The notes beneath the pieces were generated by a model. The model was not told where the DNA came from. It searched no databases and saw nothing but the letters and a program-made list of their open reading frames with translations. From contig NZ_CP114288.1 of the NCBI RefSeq assembly GCF_027111335.1, positions 2,232,001 through 2,296,000 of the forward strand: 64,000 nucleotides of DNA, read 5' to 3'. A program made the position numbers and the translations under genes. Shown in pieces: positions 9,620 through 17,440 of the stretch. Source of the stretch: Flavobacterium aquiphilum. Its GTDB lineage: Bacteria > Bacteroidota > Bacteroidia > Flavobacteriales > Flavobacteriaceae. The stretch's first letter is position 1, and each line of letters opens with the position of its first letter.

Positions 9620-9650
9620 ACTACATCATCGTTCTTCGGTGTAGTTTTTG
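9620..9650 (+). terminator. Terminator-like hairpin after the PUL regulator
   Basis: ACTACATC (9620-9627) pairs with GGTGTAGT (9638-9645), with one G-U pair, loop of 10 nt, followed by TTTTG. It separates the regulator gene from susC. Confidence 0.65.
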
Positions 9651-9689
9651 AATGTTTTTATAAATGGCTGTAAAATAAGGATTTGTTAT

Positions 9690-9749
9690 TTGATTATCAG
9701 GGTTTGATGTATTTATGTAGTAGTGTCTCTTCGGCTACTACAACGTTGT
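9690..9749 (+). promoter_or_regulatory. Possible susC promoter and structured leader
   Basis: TTG (9690-9692), 17 bp, then TATTTATG (9710-9717) fits the flavobacterial promoter with one mismatch. Directly after it, GTAGTAG (9717-9723) and CTACTAC (9735-9741) can form a 7-bp hairpin, overlapping a perfect 10-bp palindrome ACAACGTTGT (9740-9749). Either could be a regulator or RNA target site controlling the PUL. Confidence 0.4.
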
Positions 9750-9793
9750 AATTGGTTAATTTAGCTCAACTAACTTAAACGTTTAACAAACCT

Positions 9794-12700
9794 ATGAGAA
9801 ATTTTATTTTTAGCTTTTTAGCACTCATTCTCCTTCCAGCCTATATGTCTGGTCAAGTAATCAAAGGAAAAGTAGTAGATCAGACTGGAATAGGAGTTCC
9901 TGGCGCATTTATTGTTGCAGGAAATGTTTCAGCAGATACTGATTTTGATGGAAATTTTAGTATTGCAGCCAAAGAGGGTACAATATTAAAAATTAGCTTA
10001 GTCGGTTTTGAATCGGTATCAGTTCCGGCGACTTTAACACCTATGACCATTACGCTGAAAGAATCAAAAGACACAGCGCTTAAAGAAGTGGTTGTCATTG
10101 GATACGGTACAAGAAAGAAAATAGATAATACTACTGCTATTTCTTCTATAAAAGCCGAAGAGATTACCAAAACCAAAGTATTGAATGCTTCTCAAGCGAT
10201 TCAAGGTAAAGCGTCTGGGGTACAGGTGATATCATCTGATTTACCGGGTAGTACGCCTTCAGTAATTATTAGAGGTTTGGGTACTGCTTTGGGAGGGCGA
10301 ACTCCTTTATATGTTGTAGATGGAATGCAAACAGAAAACATCAATAACATAAACTCAAACGACATTACTTCTTATGAAATTTTAAAAGATGCATCGGCAC
10401 TCGCTATTTACGGTACAAGAGCTGCTAATGGAGTAATCATCATTACAACTAAAAAAGGTAAAGGAGAGAAAATATCTGTAGAAATTGAAAGCTTTGCAGG
10501 TATGAGGGAGCCTTTGAAAAAGGTTAAAATGGCTGGGAGCAATAAATATTCCCACTATTCTAATGTTGCATTACAATCGACTACTTTTTCTCAAGATCAG
10601 CCTGTAAATACAGATTGGTTTGATGAAATTACCAGAACAGGAACTTATACTCAAAATAATATTTCTATTTCTGGAGCATCAGAAAGCATAAAATACTTTT
10701 TCAGTTTAGGAAATTACGAAGAAAAAGCAGTTTTGAATGGTTTAGATTATGGTCGTACAACTTTTAGAAATAATAATGAATATAAAATTTCTAAAAAATT
10801 GACTTTAAATCAAAATTTCAGTTTTACTTCTGGAAAATCTGTACCAAAACCATTGAGTGCTTTTACAAATGCATATAAGCAATCGCCAATTGTGCCAGTT
10901 TATTTTCCTGATGGTAAATATGGTGTGTCTCGTGTAGGCAATGATGGTTTTGCAAGTGAAACTGGTTCTTCATTTAATAATGTTGGAAATCCGGTGGCTC
11001 AGTTGAATTTTTTCGATGAGCAACAAAGAAGTGTAACCTTGCAAGGTGGATTGAAGTTAGATTATGAGATTATAAAATCATTGAAATTTACTTCACAATT
11101 TAATGGTGAATTTTATACTTGGAAACAATACAATTATGATGACACAAAAAACATTTGGTTGGCTGCAAACCCCAACAAAGTTTCAAGTGATTATGAAAAT
11201 GAATTTCCAAATGCGAATATAAATTTATTGACTAAAGGCAGAGAACAATACTTTAATTGGAATATGTCTAATTATCTGACTTATAATGAAGTGTTTGGTG
11301 AAATTCATGATGTAGAGTTGACAGCAGGTATCGAGACTTCAGTTAAAGGCCCGAGAGAAAAACTGACAATAGCTAGAAAAAATGTTAATTCAAATTCTAA
11401 TTATTGGTCTTTGAAAGGAGATAATGATTATGAAACAAATATAACAAGTTACCAGGATGAGGTTTTTAATGAAACTAAATTGGCATCTTATTTTGGCCGT
11501 TTCCAATATAAATTAATGGATAAATACTTGTTTACCGGAACTATTAGACGTGACGGGTCTTCAAATTTTGGAAAAGATTACCGTTGGGGTAATTTTCCCG
11601 CCTTTGGTTTAGGTTGGGTTATAACCAAAGAAAAGTTTATGGAAGATGTTAAAGTGATTAACTTGTTGAAATTAAGAGGCGGTTGGGGTAGATTAGGTAA
11701 CCAAAACGTACCTCTTAACAATCAGTCGTATACATCTGGTCCAAATGCTTATTTAGGAGGTTCAATTTTAAATCTGGGAACAACTATTAGTTCTCAAATT
11801 GATCCTAGTTTATCTTGGGAAATAACCGAAGAATCTTCTGTTGGTTTAGATTTTGAATTATTAGACAACAGATTAAAAGGAGCTTTTGATGTATATGATA
11901 AAAATACTTCAAACGTAATTTTAAATACTAAGCCATATTTAACTTCTGGAATCACATCGGCTTCACCAGCACATGTTGGAGAAGTTTCAAACAAAGGATT
12001 TGAGGTTTCTTTGCGTTGGGATGACAAAATTACTGATGATTTTAGTTATTGGGTTGGAGGTAATTTTTCGAACAACAAAAATGAAATTACTGGTTTAAAA
12101 GATGTTATCCTGTCTCCAGTTATTGGAGGAGGATTAGGAAACGGACAAGATACAAAATTGTTAGATAATACTACAGTTGGTCAGCCATTAGGAAGTTTTT
12201 ATATCTATCAATATGCTGGTTTTGATGCTACAAATGGAAAAATGATGTATTATAATGCAGCTGGAGAAAAAGTTACTCAAGATGCATTAAACGCAAATAC
12301 AGATAAAAAATATGTTGGCTCTAGTTTACCAAAATCAAATTACGGATTATCATTAGGGTTTAATTACAAAAACTTTGATTTTTCAGTTGATGGATATGGG
12401 ACTAGCGGGGCTAAAGTTTATAATGGTAAAAAAGCACAGCGTTTTTCTGGAGAAAATATTGAAGAATCTCTTGCTACAGATTTTTGGACAACAAACAACT
12501 TGACAGCTTCAAACCCTGCACCATTCAATCAAGTGCCAGTAGCTTCTACTTATTATTTAGAGTCTGGCGATTTCTTTAGAATCAACAATATTACATTAGG
12601 ATATAAACTGCCAATTCAAAGTAATAATTTGATTAGCTCTTGCAGAATTTATGTAAACGCTATTAACCCATTTATTACACAAAAATTCTCTGGTTTCTCA

Positions 12701-12805
12701 CCTGAATTAAACGGAGATGGAAATCCTTATGGAACCCAAGGTGTCGAACTTGATGCTTATCCAACTTTAAGATCATTTGTAATTGGTGCTAATTTAAAAT
12801 TTTAA
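9794..12805 (+). CDS. SusC/RagA-family TonB-linked outer-membrane transporter
   Basis: Outer-membrane TonB-dependent porin that imports oligosaccharides together with its SusD partner encoded 4 bp downstream. The 1003-residue protein has a signal peptide (about 1-20), a carboxypeptidase-regulatory-like domain (about 21-90; GKVVDQTGIGVPGAFI), the conserved linker KEVVVIGYGTRKK, a plug domain (about 115-225; VIIRGLG, YVVDGM, DASALAIYGTRAANGVIIITTKKG) and a long beta-barrel ending in NLKF. Length and motifs are typical of SusC. The glycan cannot be read from this protein; beta-1,2-glucan is inferred from the hydrolases downstream. Confidence 0.96.
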   Translation: MRNFIFSFLALILLPAYMSGQVIKGKVVDQTGIGVPGAFIVAGNVSADTDFDGNFSIAAKEGTILKISLVGFESVSVPATLTPMTITLKESKDTALKEVVVIGYGTRKKIDNTTAISSIKAEEITKTKVLNASQAIQGKASGVQVISSDLPGSTPSVIIRGLGTALGGRTPLYVVDGMQTENINNINSNDITSYEILKDASALAIYGTRAANGVIIITTKKGKGEKISVEIESFAGMREPLKKVKMAGSNKYSHYSNVALQSTTFSQDQPVNTDWFDEITRTGTYTQNNISISGASESIKYFFSLGNYEEKAVLNGLDYGRTTFRNNNEYKISKKLTLNQNFSFTSGKSVPKPLSAFTNAYKQSPIVPVYFPDGKYGVSRVGNDGFASETGSSFNNVGNPVAQLNFFDEQQRSVTLQGGLKLDYEIIKSLKFTSQFNGEFYTWKQYNYDDTKNIWLAANPNKVSSDYENEFPNANINLLTKGREQYFNWNMSNYLTYNEVFGEIHDVELTAGIETSVKGPREKLTIARKNVNSNSNYWSLKGDNDYETNITSYQDEVFNETKLASYFGRFQYKLMDKYLFTGTIRRDGSSNFGKDYRWGNFPAFGLGWVITKEKFMEDVKVINLLKLRGGWGRLGNQNVPLNNQSYTSGPNAYLGGSILNLGTTISSQIDPSLSWEITEESSVGLDFELLDNRLKGAFDVYDKNTSNVILNTKPYLTSGITSASPAHVGEVSNKGFEVSLRWDDKITDDFSYWVGGNFSNNKNEITGLKDVILSPVIGGGLGNGQDTKLLDNTTVGQPLGSFYIYQYAGFDATNGKMMYYNAAGEKVTQDALNANTDKKYVGSSLPKSNYGLSLGFNYKNFDFSVDGYGTSGAKVYNGKKAQRFSGENIEESLATDFWTTNNLTASNPAPFNQVPVASTYYLESGDFFRINNITLGYKLPIQSNNLISSCRIYVNAINPFITQKFSGFSPELNGDGNPYGTQGVELDAYPTLRSFVIGANLKF

Positions 12806-12809
12806 TACA

Positions 12810-14264
12810 ATGAAAAAGATATATATAGCAACGTTTGTATTTTCAACGTTCTTTTTTGCGGGATGTGCAGACGATTATTTAGATGTAGACCAAACAGAAT
12901 CTATTTCTACAAAAGATACAGAATTATATAATAATGATGCTGGTGCAGCTCAGTTTGTAACGGCCATTTATAATAAATTCTTGAATTGGGATATGACTTC
13001 ATTCGGATGGATAGGTCTTTCAAGTATTACCTCTGATGATGCCGATAAAGGTTCTTCACCCGGAGATACGGGTACTGATAAGGATGTATTGGATGCATTG
13101 ACTTATAATGCTTCAAACCCATCTGCAGAAAGTACTTTTATTGCAAATTATGATGGAATTAACAGATGTAATCAAGCCTTAAATATCATTCCAAAATTAG
13201 ATAAGGCTGATCCAAATTTAAGAGCTAGATTAATTGGCGAAGCTAAATTTTTAAGAGCATTCATGTATTTTACTTTAGTAAAATGCTATGGCGGGGTACC
13301 TATTGTAGATCATTTACCGGTTCCTGGAAATGATTCAGATAGAATTATGCAGTTAACACGTAAGACTTCTGCAGAAGTTTACACTTTTATTGAAGCTGAT
13401 TTGAATGATGCAATTGCCGCATTACCTGAAAAAACAGCTTATTCAGTAAATGAAAGATCGAGAGCTTCAAAAGGTGCTGCTTATGCTTTATTGGCAAAAG
13501 TAAGTTTGTATCAGAAAAACTGGCAAAAAGTAATTGATAATTGTAATAAGATTACAGGATACTCAATTGTAAGTGATTATGCTTCAATGTTTAGAGCGGC
13601 AGGAAAATTTGATTCTGAATCTATTTTTGAAATTTACGCTCAGGGAGCAGCTCCTGCCAAAGGAATTGAGGGATATTCTAACACCCAAGGCGCTCGTGGT
13701 ACCGGAGGTTGGGGCTGGGGTTTTAACTCTCCATCACAAAGTTTGGTAAATGCTTACGAACCTGGCGATGTTAGAAAAGCAGCAACAATCATTTTTAGAG
13801 GATCTACTTTATATGATGGAAGGGTTGTTCCAAATACAGTGGAAAACGAAAGATACAACTACAAAGCTTATTCTTCGGCTTACACTGATGCTTGGGAAAC
13901 AGATGTTGATATTAAGTACCTAAGATACGCTGAAGTTTTGTTAATGAAGGCTGAAGCTTTAAATGAATTGGGTCAAACTTCGAACGCTATTCCTTTGTTA
14001 AATCAGATCAGAAATAGAGCTGGATTAGCAAATACAACTTTTAGTTCTCAAGTAGATATTAGAAATGCGATATGGAGAGAAAGAAGAGTGGAGATGGCTT
14101 TTGAACACGACAGATTCTTTGACTTAGTTCGTACAGGTCAAGCTAAAACAGCTTTTGCAGTTGATGGAAAAGTATTTACCGTAGGTAAAAACGAATTGTT
14201 TCCAATTCCAGCGACATTCATTAAACAGGCTGGTGGATTGTCTCAACAAAATCCGGGTTATTAA
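12810..14264 (+). CDS. SusD/RagB-family glycan-binding lipoprotein
   Basis: Surface lipoprotein that forms the lid of the SusC transporter and binds glycan. The signal ends FFFAGC with the lipid-bearing Cys at residue 19, followed by ADDYLDVDQ, the usual start of mature SusD proteins. The RagB/SusD fold is shown by the TPR-like helices (FLRAFMYFTLVKCYGGVPIV, KGAAYALLAKVSLYQKNW) and the C-terminal region (YLRYAEVLLMKAEALNE, IWRERRVEMAFEHDRFFDLVR). Its 484 residues are normal for the family. It starts 4 bp after the susC stop, so it is translated from the same mRNA. Confidence 0.96.
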   Translation: MKKIYIATFVFSTFFFAGCADDYLDVDQTESISTKDTELYNNDAGAAQFVTAIYNKFLNWDMTSFGWIGLSSITSDDADKGSSPGDTGTDKDVLDALTYNASNPSAESTFIANYDGINRCNQALNIIPKLDKADPNLRARLIGEAKFLRAFMYFTLVKCYGGVPIVDHLPVPGNDSDRIMQLTRKTSAEVYTFIEADLNDAIAALPEKTAYSVNERSRASKGAAYALLAKVSLYQKNWQKVIDNCNKITGYSIVSDYASMFRAAGKFDSESIFEIYAQGAAPAKGIEGYSNTQGARGTGGWGWGFNSPSQSLVNAYEPGDVRKAATIIFRGSTLYDGRVVPNTVENERYNYKAYSSAYTDAWETDVDIKYLRYAEVLLMKAEALNELGQTSNAIPLLNQIRNRAGLANTTFSSQVDIRNAIWRERRVEMAFEHDRFFDLVRTGQAKTAFAVDGKVFTVGKNELFPIPATFIKQAGGLSQQNPGY

Positions 14265-14282
14265 TTCTTAAAAATTGTAAAG

Positions 14283-15257
14283 ATGAAAAAATATAAATAT
14301 GTTTTCTTGCTTTCTTTTGTTTTAGCTTCAACATTGTTTGTTGGCTGTGAAGATAGTATCGATAAAGTAAATGATCCAATTCCTTATGAACCGATTGGTG
14401 GGTATGAGAATTCAGATGAGATTGCCACAGCAAATTTGGTTTCTAAATTTAGTTTTGAAAACAATTTGACTGATAGTAAAGGTAGTATCACTAATTCTTT
14501 GGGAACTAATATTGGTTATGCAGTTGGAGCAAAAGGGAATGCTTATAATGGTTCTAGTTCACAAGAGCGTTATTTTGTAGGAAATGCTAGTTCTGCTATT
14601 ACAGGCTTAAATAGTTTTACCTTTTCTTTCTGGATGAATACAGCCAATACAGTTGATCCTGCAACTCCAGGTCAAGGAAAAGGAGCTCAAGGTATTTTTA
14701 CAGTGGTTCGGCCTACAGAGTTTTGGGGAGGATTAAATGCGTTTTTGGAAAATCCAGATAGTGCTCACCCTGATCGTATTCGATTAAAATTTGATTTAGA
14801 AAACGGTAGAGATGGTGTGGCTTGGAGAAGTCAAGGGGCTATTGTTAACATTGACAATAATCTGAACAAATGGGTTCACGTAGTTTTTTCTTATGATGCA
14901 GCCAAAAGTATGATCTCTGCTTATATAAATGGTGAATTAGCAACTAATTTAGGATCGTTTCCTTACGCCCCTGCTGCAGGTGTAAATGGTACGGCTACTT
15001 TATATGCTGATAATCCTGGAAGTATTGACAATATAAACGGTGCGCCAAAATATGGAGATTTTAAAATGGTAGGTACTAATGGAAAAATTGTATTTGGAAC
15101 TCATCAATTTGAAACTACACCACCTCAAAATAATGGAGGTCAACAAGATTGGGCAACTAGTTTTGCCGGTTTATTAGATGAGTTTAGAATTTACAATATA
15201 GCACTTTCTTCAAGCGATGTTCGCTTTTTATACAAATTAGAAAAAGACAACAGATAA
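14283..15257 (+). CDS. LamG-domain surface lipoprotein of the PUL
   Basis: Probable surface glycan-binding protein in the SusE/SusF position. The 324-residue protein has a lipoprotein signal (lipidated Cys at residue 22, LFVGCEDS) followed by a single concanavalin A-like LamG domain (about 50-324): SFENNLTDSKGS, SFTFSFWMNT, KWVHVVFSYD, SAYINGELA and the C-terminal LLDEFRIYNIALSSSDV. No catalytic residues are evident. It is 18 bp downstream of susD, so it is in the operon, and is followed by a strong hairpin. The carbohydrate-binding role is inferred from fold and context. Confidence 0.85.
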   Translation: MKKYKYVFLLSFVLASTLFVGCEDSIDKVNDPIPYEPIGGYENSDEIATANLVSKFSFENNLTDSKGSITNSLGTNIGYAVGAKGNAYNGSSSQERYFVGNASSAITGLNSFTFSFWMNTANTVDPATPGQGKGAQGIFTVVRPTEFWGGLNAFLENPDSAHPDRIRLKFDLENGRDGVAWRSQGAIVNIDNNLNKWVHVVFSYDAAKSMISAYINGELATNLGSFPYAPAAGVNGTATLYADNPGSIDNINGAPKYGDFKMVGTNGKIVFGTHQFETTPPQNNGGQQDWATSFAGLLDEFRIYNIALSSSDVRFLYKLEKDNR

Positions 15258-15266
15258 GAATTGATT

Positions 15267-15311
15267 ATACACACCTGGTCAATACAACTAGAATCAGGTG
15301 TGTATTTTTTT
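15267..15311 (+). terminator. Terminator or attenuator inside the PUL
   Basis: A perfect 11-bp stem, ATACACACCTG (15267-15277) with CAGGTGTGTAT (15295-15305), has a 17-nt loop and is followed by a T run. It lies between the LamG lipoprotein gene and the GH144-like gene and would reduce read-through from the transport genes into the hydrolase genes. Confidence 0.85.
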
Positions 15312-15330
15312 AGCCATTAAATTTATAAAA

Positions 15331-16719
15331 ATGAAAAATCATCTATTCTTACTATTTTTTTTGAGTTTTTTCAATTCATGTACTTCTTCAAATTCATCGG
15401 ATGGGAAATCTGGAGGTACACCTTTGCCAACAACTCCAACAGCGCCTGTCACAGCTTTGACAGATGAACAAGCCATGGATCAGGTTCAAAAAGATGCTAT
15501 AAAATATTTTTGGGATTATGCCGAACCCAATTCAAAATTGGGAAGGGAACGCTATCATACAGAAGATCCTGGTTTCGAGGTCAACAAAGTTACTACGGGA
15601 GGTTCTGGATTTGGGTTAATGTCTTTGATTGTTGGAATAGAAAGAGGTTTTATTCCAAGAGCCGAAGCTGTTACCCGAATGACAACTGCAATGGATTTTC
15701 TGGAAAAAGCCGATCGTTTTCATGGAGCATGGGCGCATTGGATGGATGGGACTACAGGGAAAGCCATTTCTTTTGGCAATAAAGATGACGGAGGTGATAT
15801 AGTCGAAACGGCTTTTTTATGCCAAGGTTTGATTGCCGTTCGGGAATATTTTAAAAACGGAAACACTCAGGAAAAAGCATTGTCTGCCAAAGCAGATAAT
15901 TTATGGAAAGGTGTGGAATGGAGTTGGTACACCAATGGCGAAAATGCTATGTATTGGCATTGGTCACCAACCTATCAATGGGAGATGAAATTCAAATTGG
16001 AAGGGTATAATGAATGTTTGATAGCTTATATCATGGGAGCTGCTTCTCCAACGCATCCTATTCCTGCTGCTGCTTATCATGAAGGTTGGACACGAAGCGG
16101 AACTATCGGTACAACAAAAACTCAGTATGGAATCCCTTTGATATTTAAATACAATACCGTTAGCGGAAATGTTGGCCCGTTGTTTTGGGCACAATATTCT
16201 TATTTGGGATTAGATCCTTCACAACTTACCGATAAATATGCTAATTATTGGGAATTAACACAAAATCAGGCCAAAATTGTATATGCTTATTGTGTTGACA
16301 ATCCGAAGAAATGGGCTGGCTATTCTGAAAAATGTTGGGGTCTTACAGCAAGTTATACCCGAAACACTGATGGAACAACCGGTTATGCAGCCCATGATAC
16401 AGACAACGATTTTGGGGTTATTACTCCAACGGCTGCATTGTCTTCTTTTCCATATACTCCAAAAGAAAGTATGAAGTTTTTGCATTATTTGTATGATGAA
16501 AAGCGAAGTACTTACATAGGAATTGCAGGGCCTTATGACGCTATTTCGCCACATTATAATTGGGTTACTCCACGCTATTTGGCAATAGACCAAGGAACGA
16601 TTGCTCCAATGATAGAAAATTACCGTACCGGTTTGCTATGGAAATTGTTCATGAACGCGCCTGAGGTAAAACAAGGTTTGCTGAATCTTGGTTTTCATTC
16701 TGGAAAATATGGATTTTAA
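15331..16719 (+). CDS. GH144-like endo-beta-1,2-glucanase lipoprotein (COG5368 family)
   Basis: Probable surface or periplasmic endo-glucanase. The 462-residue protein has a lipoprotein signal (Cys at residue 17, FFNSCTSSN) with a Ser-rich mature start. The body is an (alpha/alpha)-type barrel of the 'glucoamylase family' COG5368 that founded GH144: FWDYAEPNSKLGRERYH, TTGGSGFGLMSLIVG, HGAWAHWMDG, DGGDIVETAFLCQGL and YNWVTPRYLAIDQGTI are all characteristic. Characterised GH144 enzymes cut linear beta-1,2-glucan to sophoro-oligosaccharides; specificity here is inferred. Start 15331 is chosen over an in-frame start 33 bp upstream because it gives the lipoprotein signal. Confidence 0.85.
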   Translation: MKNHLFLLFFLSFFNSCTSSNSSDGKSGGTPLPTTPTAPVTALTDEQAMDQVQKDAIKYFWDYAEPNSKLGRERYHTEDPGFEVNKVTTGGSGFGLMSLIVGIERGFIPRAEAVTRMTTAMDFLEKADRFHGAWAHWMDGTTGKAISFGNKDDGGDIVETAFLCQGLIAVREYFKNGNTQEKALSAKADNLWKGVEWSWYTNGENAMYWHWSPTYQWEMKFKLEGYNECLIAYIMGAASPTHPIPAAAYHEGWTRSGTIGTTKTQYGIPLIFKYNTVSGNVGPLFWAQYSYLGLDPSQLTDKYANYWELTQNQAKIVYAYCVDNPKKWAGYSEKCWGLTASYTRNTDGTTGYAAHDTDNDFGVITPTAALSSFPYTPKESMKFLHYLYDEKRSTYIGIAGPYDAISPHYNWVTPRYLAIDQGTIAPMIENYRTGLLWKLFMNAPEVKQGLLNLGFHSGKYGF

Positions 16720-16732
16720 AACTGTTTGGTAG

Positions 16733-17440
16733 ATGAAATACAATCTGATTGTACCTTTTTTTTTGCTTTCATTGATGTCTTTTGCACAAAAAGATATCAT
16801 AGCCAAAACAAATATTGAGGTAGTACAAAAACAGGAATTGGGTTACGCTTTGCATTTTCCTTTAGATAGTAAGGAAAAAAAACCTTTGATAATTTTTCTG
16901 CACGGTTCTGGTGAAAATGGTTCTGATGTGGAAAAAGTGAAAATTCATGGACCTTTCAAATATTTAAAAAACCATGATATAGATGCTTATGTTCTTGCGC
17001 CTCAATGTCCGGAAGGACAGCAATGGAATTCGGATTTTTTATATCAATTGATTTTAAAAATTCAGAAAGAAAACAATATTGATGAAAACCGAATATATAT
17101 TACTGGGTTAAGTTCAGGAGGATGGGGAACATGGAGTCTGGCTTTAAAACACCCTGAAATGTTTGCCGCTATAGTTCCTGTTTCCGGTTTTGTAGACCTC
17201 AATCAGCTGGAAGAGATATGTAAAATAGATGCTGTTCCTGTAAGGATTTTTCATGGCTTGATGGATGATGTCGTTCCTGTAGCTAATGATTTGGTAATAT
17301 ATAAAGAATTGAAAAAATGTAATAAAGACGTTGAGTTGACTCTTTTTAATGATGCAGGTCATGATTGCTGGACTCAGGTTTATGACAATCCACAAATTTA
17401 TGCATGGATGTTGAAACAAATAAAAAAAGATAAAAAATGA
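16733..17440 (+). CDS. Secreted alpha/beta-hydrolase (carboxylesterase/phospholipase-like)
   Basis: Probable periplasmic esterase. The 235-residue protein has a signal peptide (about 1-18, SLMSFAQ) and an alpha/beta-hydrolase fold: the oxyanion-hole segment IFLHGSGENG, the nucleophile elbow GLSSGG (Ser as nucleophile), an acidic residue in HGLMDDVVP and the His in DAGHDCW. The pattern matches the dienelactone hydrolase/'predicted peptidase' group often found in PULs. It lies 13 bp after the GH144-like gene and overlaps the GH3 gene by 4 bp (ATGA), so the three are one translational unit. It may remove acyl groups such as acetyl or succinyl from the glycan; that role is inferred. Confidence 0.82.
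   Translation: MKYNLIVPFFLLSLMSFAQKDIIAKTNIEVVQKQELGYALHFPLDSKEKKPLIIFLHGSGENGSDVEKVKIHGPFKYLKNHDIDAYVLAPQCPEGQQWNSDFLYQLILKIQKENNIDENRIYITGLSSGGWGTWSLALKHPEMFAAIVPVSGFVDLNQLEEICKIDAVPVRIFHGLMDDVVPVANDLVIYKELKKCNKDVELTLFNDAGHDCWTQVYDNPQIYAWMLKQIKKDKK

Noticed and set aside
16255..16593. 112-residue minus-strand reading frame inside the GH144-like gene
   Set aside because: Entirely antisense to a well-supported enzyme gene, no start context or family signature.
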